From positions 23,024-87,023 of the forward strand of contig JBBDRD010000039.1 in the NCBI GenBank assembly GCA_040905665.1: a stretch of 64,000 bases of DNA, read 5' to 3'. Positions 47,718 to 56,617 of the stretch are shown piece after piece; the first letter of the stretch is position 1; each line of letters begins with the position of its first letter. The position numbers and the translations under genes are program-made. The DNA is from DASVCN01 sp040905665 (GTDB taxonomy: Bacteria; Deinococcota; Deinococci; Deinococcales; Trueperaceae). The notes beneath the pieces are model-generated. The model had not been told where the DNA came from. It saw only the letters and a program-made list of their open reading frames with translations, and searched no databases.

Positions 47718-48764
47718 ATGAGGCTCGAAGAGCTGCCGACACTCCTGCAAACTCTGGCCGTCGATGCGCTGCTCGTGAGCGCGCCCGCCAACGTCCGCTA
47801 TCTATCCGGCTTCACGACCCCCAGTGACGGCCGTGTCTTACTCACGATGGACGGTTTCTGGCTCATCACCGACGCACGCTACGAAGCGCAGGCAGCTGAG
47901 GAATCTCGGCTCCCGGTTGAGCTGCGCCGCGACTGGCTGCCCTGGGTAGCAGAACAGGTTGGTGAGGGCCGCCTGGGGATCGAGGCCGACTCGCTGACCG
48001 TGGCAACCTATGAGGAGCTACATGAGCGGTCGCCTGGAATCCTGGTGCCGCTGCAGCAGATCCTTGCTGAGAAGCGCATGGTCAAGAGCGCCGAGGAGCT
48101 CGCCTCATTGCGTAAGGCCGCCCAGCTCACCGATGACGCCTTCAATCACATCCTGGGGGTACTGCGTCCCGGCATCAGCGAGGTGGACGTGGCCCTCGAG
48201 CTCGAACGGGTGATGCGTTCGCAGGGCGCTCAGGGGAAGAGCTTCGACTTCGTGGTTGCCTCTGGTTATCGCTCCGCCATGCCGCACGGGGTAGCCTCGC
48301 CCAAGAAGCTGGAGTCGGGGGATCTGGTCACGCTCGACCTTGGCGCCACGGTGGGGGGATACCACGCCGATATGACCCGGGCGGTGGCGATAGGCGCGAT
48401 CGACGCCCAACTTCGGGCGATGTACGACGCCACACTCGAGGCGCTGATAGAATCGCTGGCGGTCATCGGGCCCGGAGTTACGGGGGCACAGGTTGACGCT
48501 GTCGCGCGCGCTGTCCTGTCTCGTCACGGTCTGGAGCAGTACTTCGCCCACAGCCTGGGTCATGGCGTCGGTTTGCAGATACACGAAGGACCGAAGCTCT
48601 CTAAGGATTCGACCGACGTCCTCGCGTCCGGCATGACGGTGACTGTCGAGCCGGGGGTCTATATCCCCGGGAAAGGTGGCGTGCGCATCGAGGATCTGGT
48701 CCTGGTGACCGAAACCGGCTATGAACGGCTGTCGAACTCGCCACGCGAATTCATCAGCGTTTGA
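47718..48764 (+). CDS. M24 Xaa-Pro dipeptidase/aminopeptidase
   Basis: 348 residues. A creatinase-like N-terminal domain (VDALLVSAPANVRYLSGFTT) precedes the pita-bread metallopeptidase domain. The five metal ligands are visible in LVTLDLGATVGGYHADMTR, HSLGHGVGLQIHE, TVEPGVYIPG and VRIEDLVLVT. It removes proline-containing dipeptides or N-terminal residues before proline (PepQ/PepP class; the two cannot be separated here). It follows tpiA by 64 bp and converges with the phosphohexomutase gene, overlapping it by 11 bp at the stops. Confidence 0.92.
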   Translation: MRLEELPTLLQTLAVDALLVSAPANVRYLSGFTTPSDGRVLLTMDGFWLITDARYEAQAAEESRLPVELRRDWLPWVAEQVGEGRLGIEADSLTVATYEELHERSPGILVPLQQILAEKRMVKSAEELASLRKAAQLTDDAFNHILGVLRPGISEVDVALELERVMRSQGAQGKSFDFVVASGYRSAMPHGVASPKKLESGDLVTLDLGATVGGYHADMTRAVAIGAIDAQLRAMYDATLEALIESLAVIGPGVTGAQVDAVARAVLSRHGLEQYFAHSLGHGVGLQIHEGPKLSKDSTDVLASGMTVTVEPGVYIPGKGGVRIEDLVLVTETGYERLSNSPREFISV

Positions 48765-50187
48765 GGACAGGCACAGCCGCTACGAAACGCTTCGCCTGTG
48801 CAAGCAGGGTGGCTACTTCGTCGGCGCTGGGTGCTTCGGCATAGATCCGTAACAGCGGCTCGGTGCCCGAGGCGCGTACCAGCAGCCAAGCGCTGTCACC
48901 CAAATTGAGCTTTACCCCATCACGCGTCTCGACACTCGTAAGCGGCCTACCCGCGATCAACTGGGGCGGATCGGCGAGCGCGGCCATCACCGCTCCAGTA
49001 AGCGACCGGCTCTCCAGGTGCAGATCGGCTCGATCGTAAGCGTGATGCCAGTCCGCCTCCCGCTCGAGCCCGGCGAAGAGCTCCTCGAGCCCCATTCCGC
49101 TTCGCGCTATCGCCTCGAGAATCAGCAATGTATTGGCGATCCCGTCACGCTCGGGAATGTGCCCAGCCACCCCGATCCCACCCGACTCCTCGCCCCCGAT
49201 CAGCACGTCGCCTTCAAGCATCTTTTCAACGATGTGCTTGAAGCCAACCGGGGTTTCGACTACCTCGAGCCCACGCCGTTGCGCCAGCCGTTCGATGAGG
49301 CGCGAAACGGTGAAGGTCTTCACGACCCTCCCACTCCCCCCGCGACGCTGCATGAGGTCGAGTAGAACGGCGAATATCTGGTGGCTGTTGAAAAACTTTC
49401 CGCCGGGCAGAACGAGTCCAAGTCGGTCTCCGTCACCATCGGTGGCCGAGGCGAAGAGAAGATCGCCCTCCTGTGCACGAGCGATCGTGGTCGCCATGTT
49501 GGGCGGCAGTGGTTCGGGATTGACTCCGTGGAAGAGGGGGTCGGGACGCTTGCGCAACTGCTCCACTTGCACCTCCAAGCCGGTAAAGTGAACGAAGCCG
49601 CTCAGCCAGCCCGCGGCGGCCCCGCCCATGGCGTCGTGGACGAGCGTGCCTCTGACTCCCCTCAGCGTTTCCACATCGATGAGTTCAGCTAGCTTTTGGA
49701 AGTAGAGGGGCCTGATGTCGACGATCTCCACGCTCCCAAGGCCCTTGCCCGAACCCTTGTCTCGCCGTACACGTGCGTCGTCCGTAGTCGCAACCCTGGC
49801 GGCTACGTCGCGGTATACCTCGTCGGTCGCGCTTCCGCCGTACGAACCCTTGACCTTTAACCCGTTGTACTGAGGCGGATTGTGCGATGCGGAGAGCATG
49901 ACTCCGCCGCCGGCGGCGAAGTGCGTGACTGCGAAGGAGAGCGCCGGGGTGGGCACGAAGGTAGCCGACAGCAGGGCCGTGAGGCCGTTGGCAGCCATCA
50001 CCTCGGCCACGAGACGAGCGAAACTCTCGCCTCCGAACCGCGTGTCGTACCCCACTACCACGCTGTCTTGGCCTGCCTCAAGCAGGTGTTCGGCGTACGC
50101 CTGAGCACAGCGGGCGACATTTCTGTAGGTGAAGCGGTCGGCGATTACGTCACGCCAACCGTCGGTCCCAAACTCGAGTACATCCAT
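48754..50187 (-). CDS. Phosphoglucomutase/phosphomannomutase
   Basis: 477 residues, four-domain alpha-D-phosphohexomutase. The phosphoserine loop is MLSASHNPPQYNGLK, the Mg loop SATDGDGDRLGL, the sugar loop GGEESGGIG, and the phosphate-binding region RASGTEPLLRIY. It interconverts hexose 1- and 6-phosphates for glycogen, trehalose or envelope sugars. GGGAGAGAG lies 2 nt upstream of the ATG. The Thr usually found before the phosphoserine is replaced by Ser, a conservative change. Confidence 0.93.
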   Translation of the reverse strand: MDVLEFGTDGWRDVIADRFTYRNVARCAQAYAEHLLEAGQDSVVVGYDTRFGGESFARLVAEVMAANGLTALLSATFVPTPALSFAVTHFAAGGGVMLSASHNPPQYNGLKVKGSYGGSATDEVYRDVAARVATTDDARVRRDKGSGKGLGSVEIVDIRPLYFQKLAELIDVETLRGVRGTLVHDAMGGAAAGWLSGFVHFTGLEVQVEQLRKRPDPLFHGVNPEPLPPNMATTIARAQEGDLLFASATDGDGDRLGLVLPGGKFFNSHQIFAVLLDLMQRRGGSGRVVKTFTVSRLIERLAQRRGLEVVETPVGFKHIVEKMLEGDVLIGGEESGGIGVAGHIPERDGIANTLLILEAIARSGMGLEELFAGLEREADWHHAYDRADLHLESRSLTGAVMAALADPPQLIAGRPLTSVETRDGVKLNLGDSAWLLVRASGTEPLLRIYAEAPSADEVATLLAQAKRFVAAVPVLKR

Positions 50188-50303
50188 CGCTCTCTCCCAT
50201 GAGCGCTGCTGCCGGAAGGCGGACGCCCAAGGGCAACCTTAGCAGAGGGAAAGCGGCTCATGGAGGGCGACCGGTCGTTCTGAGCAGCCGAAAGGGGCCG
50301 GGG

Positions 50304-50309
50304 TAGACT
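50304..50309 (+). promoter_or_regulatory. Leaderless -10 box of the amino-acid kinase gene
   Basis: TAGACT followed by 6 nt and the ATG at 50316. Confidence 0.6.
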
Positions 50310-50315
50310 CTGCTC

Positions 50316-51077
50316 ATGCCGGTGGTCATCAAGTATGGCGGCAACGCCATGATCGACGAGAACGTGCGACGTGAAGTCGCACACACCATACGTGAAGCTG
50401 CCCTGGCAAGACGGGAACCGGTCGTCGTACACGGCGGCGGCCCATTCATCGCCGCCGAGCTGGAGCGGGATGGGGTTACGGCCCACTTCGTGCGGGGCCT
50501 GAGGGTCACCTCGGAAGAGGCGATCGGGCCGGTGGAGAGGGCGCTAACGCTGCTCGGCAAGCGTCTCGCGCAGGAGATCGGCGACGCCGTGGCGCTTAGC
50601 GGGCGTGACGCCGATCTGCTGCGGGCCGATTTGCTCGATCCCCAGCTGGGGCGCGTTGGCCGGATGAAAGGCGTCAATCACGAGCTGCTTACAGCCCTGC
50701 TTGGCATCCCGGTGACTCCGGTAATCGCCTGCCTGGCCATGGATGATCAAGGTCGCCCTCTCAACATCAATGCCGACGAGGTAGCGGGCAGCGTCGCCGG
50801 TGCGCTCCGTACGGCGGTGATCTTCCTGACCAACGTGCCGGGAGTGCTCGAAGATTCAGCGGACCCCGCGAGCCAACTCCCATCGCTCGCGCGTAGCGAA
50901 GCCGAGGAGCGGATCCTGGACGGACGAATCCACGGCGGCATGATCCCCAAGGTAGAGGCAGCGCTCGCCGCGCTTGCACAGGGCGCCAGCTCGGCCGTGA
51001 TTGCCGACGGCCGCGACCCGCAAGGCCTACGCGACGCCCTGGCCGGGGAGGCCGGCACGATCATCGTCCCTAATTAA
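50316..51077 (+). CDS. Acetylglutamate kinase or LysW-aminoadipate kinase (ArgB/LysZ family)
   Basis: 253-residue amino-acid kinase. The start VVIKYGGNAM, the phosphate-binding VVHGGGPFI, NINADEVAGSVAGAL and FLTNVPGVL define ArgB/LysZ, which phosphorylate the carboxylate of N-acetylglutamate or of LysW-bound aminoadipate. Thermus-related bacteria use both, and the sequence alone does not let me choose. The gene stands alone, away from other arg or lys genes in this window, with a leaderless promoter. Confidence 0.9.
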   Translation: MPVVIKYGGNAMIDENVRREVAHTIREAALARREPVVVHGGGPFIAAELERDGVTAHFVRGLRVTSEEAIGPVERALTLLGKRLAQEIGDAVALSGRDADLLRADLLDPQLGRVGRMKGVNHELLTALLGIPVTPVIACLAMDDQGRPLNINADEVAGSVAGALRTAVIFLTNVPGVLEDSADPASQLPSLARSEAEERILDGRIHGGMIPKVEAALAALAQGASSAVIADGRDPQGLRDALAGEAGTIIVPN

Positions 51078-51258
51078 GGGCACGAGTAAGCACTCTTCGC
51101 AGAAACTTATACCGACAGCTGCGCCTCCGGCGTACTCTTTTATCGTGAGTTCGCACACAAAGTGGGGACACATGACCCGGCTATGTTAGCTGTGGTGAAA
51201 TCGCGGTGAGAAGGTACAAGCGTAATTTTTCTCAAATAGCATGTTTCTCATTTCTTGC

Positions 51259-51264
51259 TAAACT
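51259..51264 (+). promoter_or_regulatory. Leaderless -10 box of the LysM-M23 gene
   Basis: TAAACT followed by 6 nt and the ATG at 51271, which favours that ATG over the adjoining GTG at 51268. Confidence 0.55.
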
Positions 51265-51270
51265 GCCGTG

Positions 51271-52416
51271 ATGTCAGTCCAGCGCCGCTTTTTTCCATTC
51301 GTCATTGCATCCGTCCTCCTTACTTTCGCGAGCGCACAAGAAATCGTCGTCCGTCCTGGCGATACATTGTGGGATTTGGCCCGTCGGCACGGTACTTCGA
51401 TCGACGCATTGAGAACCGCAAACAGCCTCGTTGGCAGCGCCTTGCAGCCGGGCATGAAGCTGTCGCTACCGGGTGACGCCAACGCCTACCCCAGCAGTTA
51501 CACCGTAAAGGCGGGCGACACGCTCTACGAGATAGCGGTCGCTTTCGACCTGAGCGTCGACACGCTCATCGCCTACAACGACCTCGAAGGCACCGTTATC
51601 AGGCCCGGCCAGACACTCAGCCTACTAACGCCGGACGAGGAGCTGCCCCCGCTGGTCGTGACAGTCGCGCCCGGCGACACGCTCTGGCGCCTAGCCAACG
51701 ACAACGATGTGACGGTAGCAGCGCTCGCGGCGGCCAATGGGATTCTCGCGAGCGCAGTTCTACGGCCCGGCCACAGCCTCAGGGTTCCGGGGCGCTACGC
51801 AGGAAGCGTTCAGGATCAGGGTGGCTCCGCCGCACCTATCGTCACCGTGGCGGCCGGCGAGAATCTCTCGGTAATCGCCCGCCGTCACAGCACCAGTGTC
51901 GCCGCCCTCATGGCGGCGAACGAACTCAGCGGCACCAACATCAGGGCGGGCCAACGCTTGCGCATCGTCCCGGGCAGCGAGCTCGTTCGCGCCGCACCGG
52001 CCCTTCCGCCCGCCCCCCAGGCGGGCGTGATGCTGTGGCCCCTTCACGGCGAGTTGACCTCGCGCTTCGGTTACCGGCGGCTGCGCATCGGTGGCAGCAA
52101 CATGCATTACGGACTCGACATCGATGGCGACATCGGCGATCCGGTGCAGGCGGCCGTTAGCGGCGTCGTGACCTTTAGCGGCTGGGAAGGCGGCTACGGC
52201 AACCTGGTGGTGGTGGAGAACGAGGGCATCGAGTACTACTACGCCCACGCGGCTACGCTCCTTGTTAATGTGGGCGCTGTTGTCGTGGCGGGTGAGACCA
52301 TCGCCACGGTAGGCAACACGGGTCGAAGCACGGGTTCCCATCTGCATTTCGAAATCCGAGTCGACGGAACGCCGATCGACCCGCTTCCGATCCTCCAAAC
52401 CCAGGCGCAACGCTGA
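51271..52416 (+). CDS. Secreted LysM-repeat M23 peptidoglycan endopeptidase
   Basis: 381 residues. A signal peptide (FFPFVIASVLLTFASA) is followed by four LysM modules (starting near VVRPGDTLWDLARRHGTSID, YTVKAGDTLYEIAV, VTVAPGDTLWRLA and VTVAAGENLSVIARRH) that bind glycan strands. The C-terminal M23 domain has the zinc ligands in NMHYGLDIDG and GSHLHFEIRVDG and ends LPILQ. The domain order matches NlpD/EnvC-like envelope hydrolases or their non-catalytic activators; here the His residues are conserved, so it is probably active. The 190-bp spacer before it shows only its promoter. Confidence 0.92.
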   Translation: MSVQRRFFPFVIASVLLTFASAQEIVVRPGDTLWDLARRHGTSIDALRTANSLVGSALQPGMKLSLPGDANAYPSSYTVKAGDTLYEIAVAFDLSVDTLIAYNDLEGTVIRPGQTLSLLTPDEELPPLVVTVAPGDTLWRLANDNDVTVAALAAANGILASAVLRPGHSLRVPGRYAGSVQDQGGSAAPIVTVAAGENLSVIARRHSTSVAALMAANELSGTNIRAGQRLRIVPGSELVRAAPALPPAPQAGVMLWPLHGELTSRFGYRRLRIGGSNMHYGLDIDGDIGDPVQAAVSGVVTFSGWEGGYGNLVVVENEGIEYYYAHAATLLVNVGAVVVAGETIATVGNTGRSTGSHLHFEIRVDGTPIDPLPILQTQAQR

Positions 52417-52494
52417 TCGGTACTGTTACCCGAGCGCGCCGTCGACAGTAAGGTGAAGCCGATCGACGCAACCGCCGGCTGACGAAAGGCAACT

Positions 52495-53274
52495 GTGCAC
52501 CTGGTCATCGTGGGTGACATTCACGCTCAGGCGGATAAGCTGAGACTGATTCTGTTCGAAGCCGGCATGGCCGACGAGGATGGGCAGCCATCCGCCCGCT
52601 TACGGGACGATCCTCAGACTCGTCTCGTGCTGCTGGGCGACCTGGCACACGCCAAGAGTCGCGAGCAGTACAGCGTCCTGGCCGACGTGCGGCGTTACGA
52701 CGAATACAATCCGCGCCATTTGCGCAAGGCGGAGGACGCACAGGAGCGATTTCTGCGTGAGGTGAAGGCTTTCCAGGAATCTCTGCCAGGCGGGAAACTG
52801 ACGATCCTGATGGGCAACCACGATCACAACGCGGCATATTCCGAACAGGGCCCGCTTCGAACCGACGACGTCACTCACCTCGAGTGGAAGGAGGGTTACG
52901 GCGGCGAACTGCCACAGGATCTCTCGGAGTGGATGCGAAGCTGGCCCTTTGAGCTCATCGTCGAGGAACTCCACTTCGCGCACGTGGGCCCGCTACCCGA
53001 GCACAACACTTATGACACCGATTTCTACCTCGAGAACCGCCGGCGCTGGATCTACGAAGAGCGCGACTGGCTAGAGGGCACCGAGTATCGACTGGGCGTA
53101 TACGGACATACACCGGTTAGGGGTGGCGTCAACCTCACTTCGAAAGGCAGAGTGATCCTGCTCGACACCAATGGGCACGGCGAGGAGTATTGCTACCTGG
53201 AGATCGATACCGAGCCGGAGCGCTACCGGTTGCGGATGCGCGGTCTCTTCTTCGACGAGTTCGTGAGCCGCTAA
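52495..53274 (+). CDS. Calcineurin-like metallophosphoesterase
   Basis: 259 residues. The dinuclear metal motifs are in order: LVIVGDIHAQ, VLLGDLAH, LMGNHDHNAA, LHFAHVGPLPEH and VYGHTPVRGG, with LDTNGHG near the end. The fold resembles ApaH/PrpE protein phosphatases and diadenosine tetraphosphatases; the substrate is not evident. The GTG start has AAAGG upstream. Its stop lies 28 bp from the convergent TonB-like gene, with a small hairpin (53294-53312) across the junction. Confidence 0.85.
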   Translation: MHLVIVGDIHAQADKLRLILFEAGMADEDGQPSARLRDDPQTRLVLLGDLAHAKSREQYSVLADVRRYDEYNPRHLRKAEDAQERFLREVKAFQESLPGGKLTILMGNHDHNAAYSEQGPLRTDDVTHLEWKEGYGGELPQDLSEWMRSWPFELIVEELHFAHVGPLPEHNTYDTDFYLENRRRWIYEERDWLEGTEYRLGVYGHTPVRGGVNLTSKGRVILLDTNGHGEEYCYLEIDTEPERYRLRMRGLFFDEFVSR

Positions 53275-53302
53275 GCTCCCGGCAGCCTACTTTCGGCGAC
53301 TC

Positions 53303-55387
53303 TTAGTCGCCGGCCACCTGGGCATAGGTCGGCGCGAATAGCAGCCACATCCTGAATGGAGCGAGGTCCATCAGTTCCCCATCGTCCCGTTCGAAGGTGA
53401 CGCCGTCCTGGCCCTGCGCCGGTAGCCAACGCCCTTCGATAGCCTTGCCCCGCAGGTGAAGAGTCGCATCGCCGCCGCGCAGTGGGATGTAAAGGCGTCC
53501 GGCAGGATCATCGGGAATCGGCCGGACCTCGATTCGGGCAATCAACACCGCCTCGACGAACACCGGTTCGCCGCGATGATCTACTGCATTCTCGCCGTTG
53601 CGCCGCCAGCGGTAGATGTCGAGCTCCTGAATGTAGGCGAAGCCGCTCCGGTAGGTTCCGCCAAAGCGCACCTCGACGGTTTGCGCGTCGGGCGCATCCT
53701 CTGGTGGCCGAGGCACGACCCCACGCGTCTCTTGCGAACGCTCGAGTTGCAAGCGGTTCACCGCGTCACGCAACGAGCCACCGCTCGAGTAGAGATTATA
53801 CGGCGCCTGTCTTGCCTGTTGCCGCGAGAACAGGTCGCCGAATCGGAAGGCATTGAGGGTTGGCAAGGTACTACGGTCGATTGCCGCGAGTGCTGCAGGA
53901 GATCCACCGTCATGAACCAGAACCCCGTCGTAACCCTGCGCCAACTCGACGAAGTAGTCTCGCGCACTGCGAATGGGGCCAACCTGAGCCGGGTCGATCC
54001 GGTCGTACAACGCCATCAGCCGGGTCATTCCACCCTCCACGGGCATCTCGGCGATGAGTGACGCTTCGGTAAGGCCGGCCTGTGGATACCCGGCCGCATT
54101 GTCGAGCAGTACGGCCAGCGGTCGCTCCCGCTCCTCGCGATAGGGCACGCGCGGCCTTAGCGCCTGGGCGCCATCGCCGGCGCCCGGAGCGGTATCTGTC
54201 GCTCTGCCCAGGTTCTCGGCACTGGCATTGTCGTCGATCCGGTCTTGGCCCGGACGTCCGGCGTTGCCTCCAGCCGGCCGGTCATCGAGGCGGTTACTGG
54301 GATTCGCGGCGCTTCCTTCCGGCGCTGCGCCTGCCATTGCCGCCCCGAATTCTGGCTCCGGAGCCGTAACTTGCGCTCGCACGGTTGGTGCGGGAACCGA
54401 GACTGGCCGGCTCACTACCGCCTGAGCGGCGACCGTTACCGGTCGCGCCTGAGCGACCTCGGCCTGTGCTCCCGGCAACGGCACCGAAACGGCTTGAGCG
54501 ACCTGTACGGATGTATTGGGAGTTGGCACGGGTCCCGCCGCGGCGACGCTCGCCCTCGCCGACGGCTGCGGGATTGTTCTTGCCGGCGCCACATTCGCCG
54601 TGGCACTGGGCCGAGACACTGCAGTGGCGGCTGCGACTCGGGCAGACGCGCTGGGCGCGGGAATATCCTGAGGCGCTGCTACTTCGACTGCCGGCGTGAC
54701 CGAGACGGTCCTGGCCTGCGGCACCGACGCTGTTGCTTGCGGTTGGGGGATCCTTATCGCTTGCTCGGCAGGGCGTGGCGCAAGCTCGACCTCGTCGACC
54801 TCGGGCAGAACGGTGGCGGTTGTGGCGACCGGGAGATCGGCTGCAGTTTGCGGCTCCGGCTCCCTCACCTGTGGTGCCGGAGCGATGGGGGCGTCGCTGG
54901 TCTCGGCCTGTACTTCCTCAGGCGGGCTCGGCAGATTCTCCGGCTGCTGCTCCGGTGGCGTCTCTGGCTGCGTCTCGAGCTGCTCTGCGTCTACTTCGGC
55001 CTGTGCCTCCGTCGTCGGCTGGGTCGTCGGCTGGGCCGGCGGCGCCAGGTCCGGCTGCTGGGTAAGCTCCTGCGGATCGGGCGCTACCGTCTCGTTGCGC
55101 TCCGCGGTTCGAGCCTGAGGCTCGCCCGCCTCCTCCTCTGCCACTTGAGGCGTTGGGGTGGGAGGAGCGGGATCATCGACGGTAGGGGCGTTGACGACCT
55201 GCTCCGACTGTTCCGGGGTGCCCAGGTCGATCACCAGGAACTGCTCGAGCGGCACCGGCCGGGAATGCGACAACCAGAGGACGAAGAGCAGCAGGGCGCA
55301 CAGGTGCGCCACAACCGAGAGCATCAGCGCGCGCCTCCGGTCGGCGTCGTGCCACATGTTCCTCAGGCCGTTACGAAGACTCTCCAC
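53303..55387 (-). CDS. TonB-like protein with C-terminal DUF3048 (YerB) domain
   Basis: 694 residues. A cytoplasmic start rich in Arg and one transmembrane helix (LMLSVVAHLCALLLFVLWLS, about residues 19-40) followed by VPLEQFLVIDLG give a TonB N-terminus. Then comes a 380-residue Pro/Glu/Gln-rich and Ala/Val/Pro-rich extended region, as in TonB linkers. Where TonB would have its C-terminal domain, residues 422-694 are a DUF3048 domain (RPLAVLLDNAAGYPQAGL, EGGMTRLMALYD, GPIRSARDYFVELAQGYDGV, HDGGSPAAL), known from YerB lipoproteins of Firmicutes. The gene is the third of the exbB-exbD operon and its GTG directly follows the exbD stop. Confidence 0.85.
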   Translation of the reverse strand: MESLRNGLRNMWHDADRRRALMLSVVAHLCALLLFVLWLSHSRPVPLEQFLVIDLGTPEQSEQVVNAPTVDDPAPPTPTPQVAEEEAGEPQARTAERNETVAPDPQELTQQPDLAPPAQPTTQPTTEAQAEVDAEQLETQPETPPEQQPENLPSPPEEVQAETSDAPIAPAPQVREPEPQTAADLPVATTATVLPEVDEVELAPRPAEQAIRIPQPQATASVPQARTVSVTPAVEVAAPQDIPAPSASARVAAATAVSRPSATANVAPARTIPQPSARASVAAAGPVPTPNTSVQVAQAVSVPLPGAQAEVAQARPVTVAAQAVVSRPVSVPAPTVRAQVTAPEPEFGAAMAGAAPEGSAANPSNRLDDRPAGGNAGRPGQDRIDDNASAENLGRATDTAPGAGDGAQALRPRVPYREERERPLAVLLDNAAGYPQAGLTEASLIAEMPVEGGMTRLMALYDRIDPAQVGPIRSARDYFVELAQGYDGVLVHDGGSPAALAAIDRSTLPTLNAFRFGDLFSRQQARQAPYNLYSSGGSLRDAVNRLQLERSQETRGVVPRPPEDAPDAQTVEVRFGGTYRSGFAYIQELDIYRWRRNGENAVDHRGEPVFVEAVLIARIEVRPIPDDPAGRLYIPLRGGDATLHLRGKAIEGRWLPAQGQDGVTFERDDGELMDLAPFRMWLLFAPTYAQVAGD

Positions 55388-55789
55388 TCAACCACCCGTC
55401 GCGATTGAGATTCTCTGCGCCCCCGCCTGACGGATCAGGTCCATGACACGCACCGTCATGCCGTGAGGGACAATTTGGTCGGCCCTCAGTACCACTACAC
55501 CTTGACCGCTGGCCTCGAGCTGAGCCCGCAGCGTCGCCACCAGGTTTGCTTCTTCCACCTGGGCGCCGCCCAGGAATATCGCCCTTTCACCGGTAACTGT
55601 CACGGTTGGAGTCTCGCTCAGCTGAGCTTGCGAGCTGCTCGCCTGGGGCAGATCCACCGGCAAACCCGATTCCAAAGTGATGAAGGTCGTGGACACCATG
55701 AAGAAGATGATCAACAGGAATACGACGTCGACCATCGGGGTGAGGTCGAGGACTGTATCGCGGCGAGTGAAGCGCGGACGGCGTCTCAT
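55388..55789 (-). CDS. exbD: ExbD/TolR family biopolymer transport protein
   Basis: 133 residues. A basic N-terminus, one helix (VDVVFLLIIFFMVSTTFITL) with the proton-pathway Asp in LTPMVDVVFLLI, and a periplasmic domain (VVVLRADQIVPHGMTVRVMD) make it a standard ExbD/TolR. It channels the proton motive force together with ExbB. Its ATG overlaps the exbB stop by 4 bp (ATGA) and its stop adjoins the TonB-like start. ExbD and TolR cannot be told apart by sequence alone, but the TonB-like neighbour favours ExbD. Confidence 0.92.
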   Translation of the reverse strand: MRRRPRFTRRDTVLDLTPMVDVVFLLIIFFMVSTTFITLESGLPVDLPQASSSQAQLSETPTVTVTGERAIFLGGAQVEEANLVATLRAQLEASGQGVVVLRADQIVPHGMTVRVMDLIRQAGAQRISIATGG

Positions 55790-56526
55790 AGTTCAGAAGG
55801 CATCGGATCGAAGCTCTGCTCGCTCCTCTTGGCGTCACCCTGCCTCTCGCCCTGCCTCTCGCCCTGCCTCTCACCCAGTAGTTTCTCGCCCAGCTTCTCA
55901 CTGTGCCTCTCGTCGCGGCGCGAAGCCACGACCTGCACGACGTTGCCCATCAGTTCCTCGCGGCGCCGGTCGATCTCCAGCATGATGCTGTCTACCCGGC
56001 TGGCCAGGTAGTTTGCTCCGATGAGCGCCGGTATTGCGACGATGAGTCCGGCGGCCGTCGTTACCAGCGCTTGACCGATGCCGTCGGCCAGGGCGGCAGG
56101 GTTCCCGGTTCCTTGTTGGGAGATCTCACCAAAGGCGATGATCATCCCGGTCACCGTCCCCAGGAGTCCCATGAGGGGAGCGATCTGTGCAATTGTCGAG
56201 AGCGGGCGAAGACCGCGCGATAGCCGCTGCTCCTCCTGCAAAGTCGCCTCCTGAAAGGCGGCCTCCACGGCGGCCCGGCCGTACGGCAGACGCCTGAGCG
56301 CCGACTGGATAACGCGGGCCACCGGGCCACCATGCCTCTCGCAAGCCGCCAGTGCCAGTTCGAGATCGCGGTCCTGCACGGCCGCATTGACCTTCAGCAT
56401 CAGCGCGTCGGCTTCAACTCGCTCCTTCGACAGTTTCAAGAAGCGCTCGAGAAACAGATAGAGCGCGTAGAGCGAAACGATTAGTATGGCGACCAGGATT
56501 ATGCCGCCGCTCAGCAGTAGGTCCAC
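55786..56526 (-). CDS. exbB: ExbB/TolQ/MotA family proton channel
   Basis: 246 residues with three membrane helices (GIILVAILIVSLYALYLF; IAPLMGLLGTVTGMIIAF; ALVTTAAGLIVAIPALIGAN) and the proton-channel signature between residues 125 and 190. The C-terminus contains three GERQ tetrads from a 12-bp repeat (55839-55874), an unusual tail for ExbB. It heads the exbB-exbD-tonB-like operon. The GTG start has AAGGAG 7 nt upstream, so this operon is leadered. TolQ would be the alternative name. Confidence 0.92.
   Translation of the reverse strand: MDLLLSGGIILVAILIVSLYALYLFLERFLKLSKERVEADALMLKVNAAVQDRDLELALAACERHGGPVARVIQSALRRLPYGRAAVEAAFQEATLQEEQRLSRGLRPLSTIAQIAPLMGLLGTVTGMIIAFGEISQQGTGNPAALADGIGQALVTTAAGLIVAIPALIGANYLASRVDSIMLEIDRRREELMGNVVQVVASRRDERHSEKLGEKLLGERQGERQGERQGDAKRSEQSFDPMPSEL
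55839..55874. repeat. exbB: 12-bp triple repeat in exbB
   Basis: CCTGCCTCTCGC twice and CCTGCCTCTCAC once, contiguous and in frame, encoding the GERQ tetrads near the C-terminus. Confidence 0.85.
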
Positions 56527-56617
56527 GTTGGCTCCTTACCCTTCCCACCATCGTATCGAACGTTTCCATCGAACCAGATGAGAGGGCATACGCTCCATGG
56601 TACCCGCTCCCGGTGCT

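Noticed and set aside
51140..51190. Stretch resembling an insertion-sequence end upstream of the LysM-M23 gene
   Set aside because: No inverted partner, target duplication or transposase fragment was found nearby.
53294..53312. CGGCGACT/AGTCGCCG hairpin at the junction of the metallophosphatase and TonB-like genes
   Set aside because: It overlaps the stop codon of the TonB-like gene and no T-tract follows on either strand; not called as a terminator.
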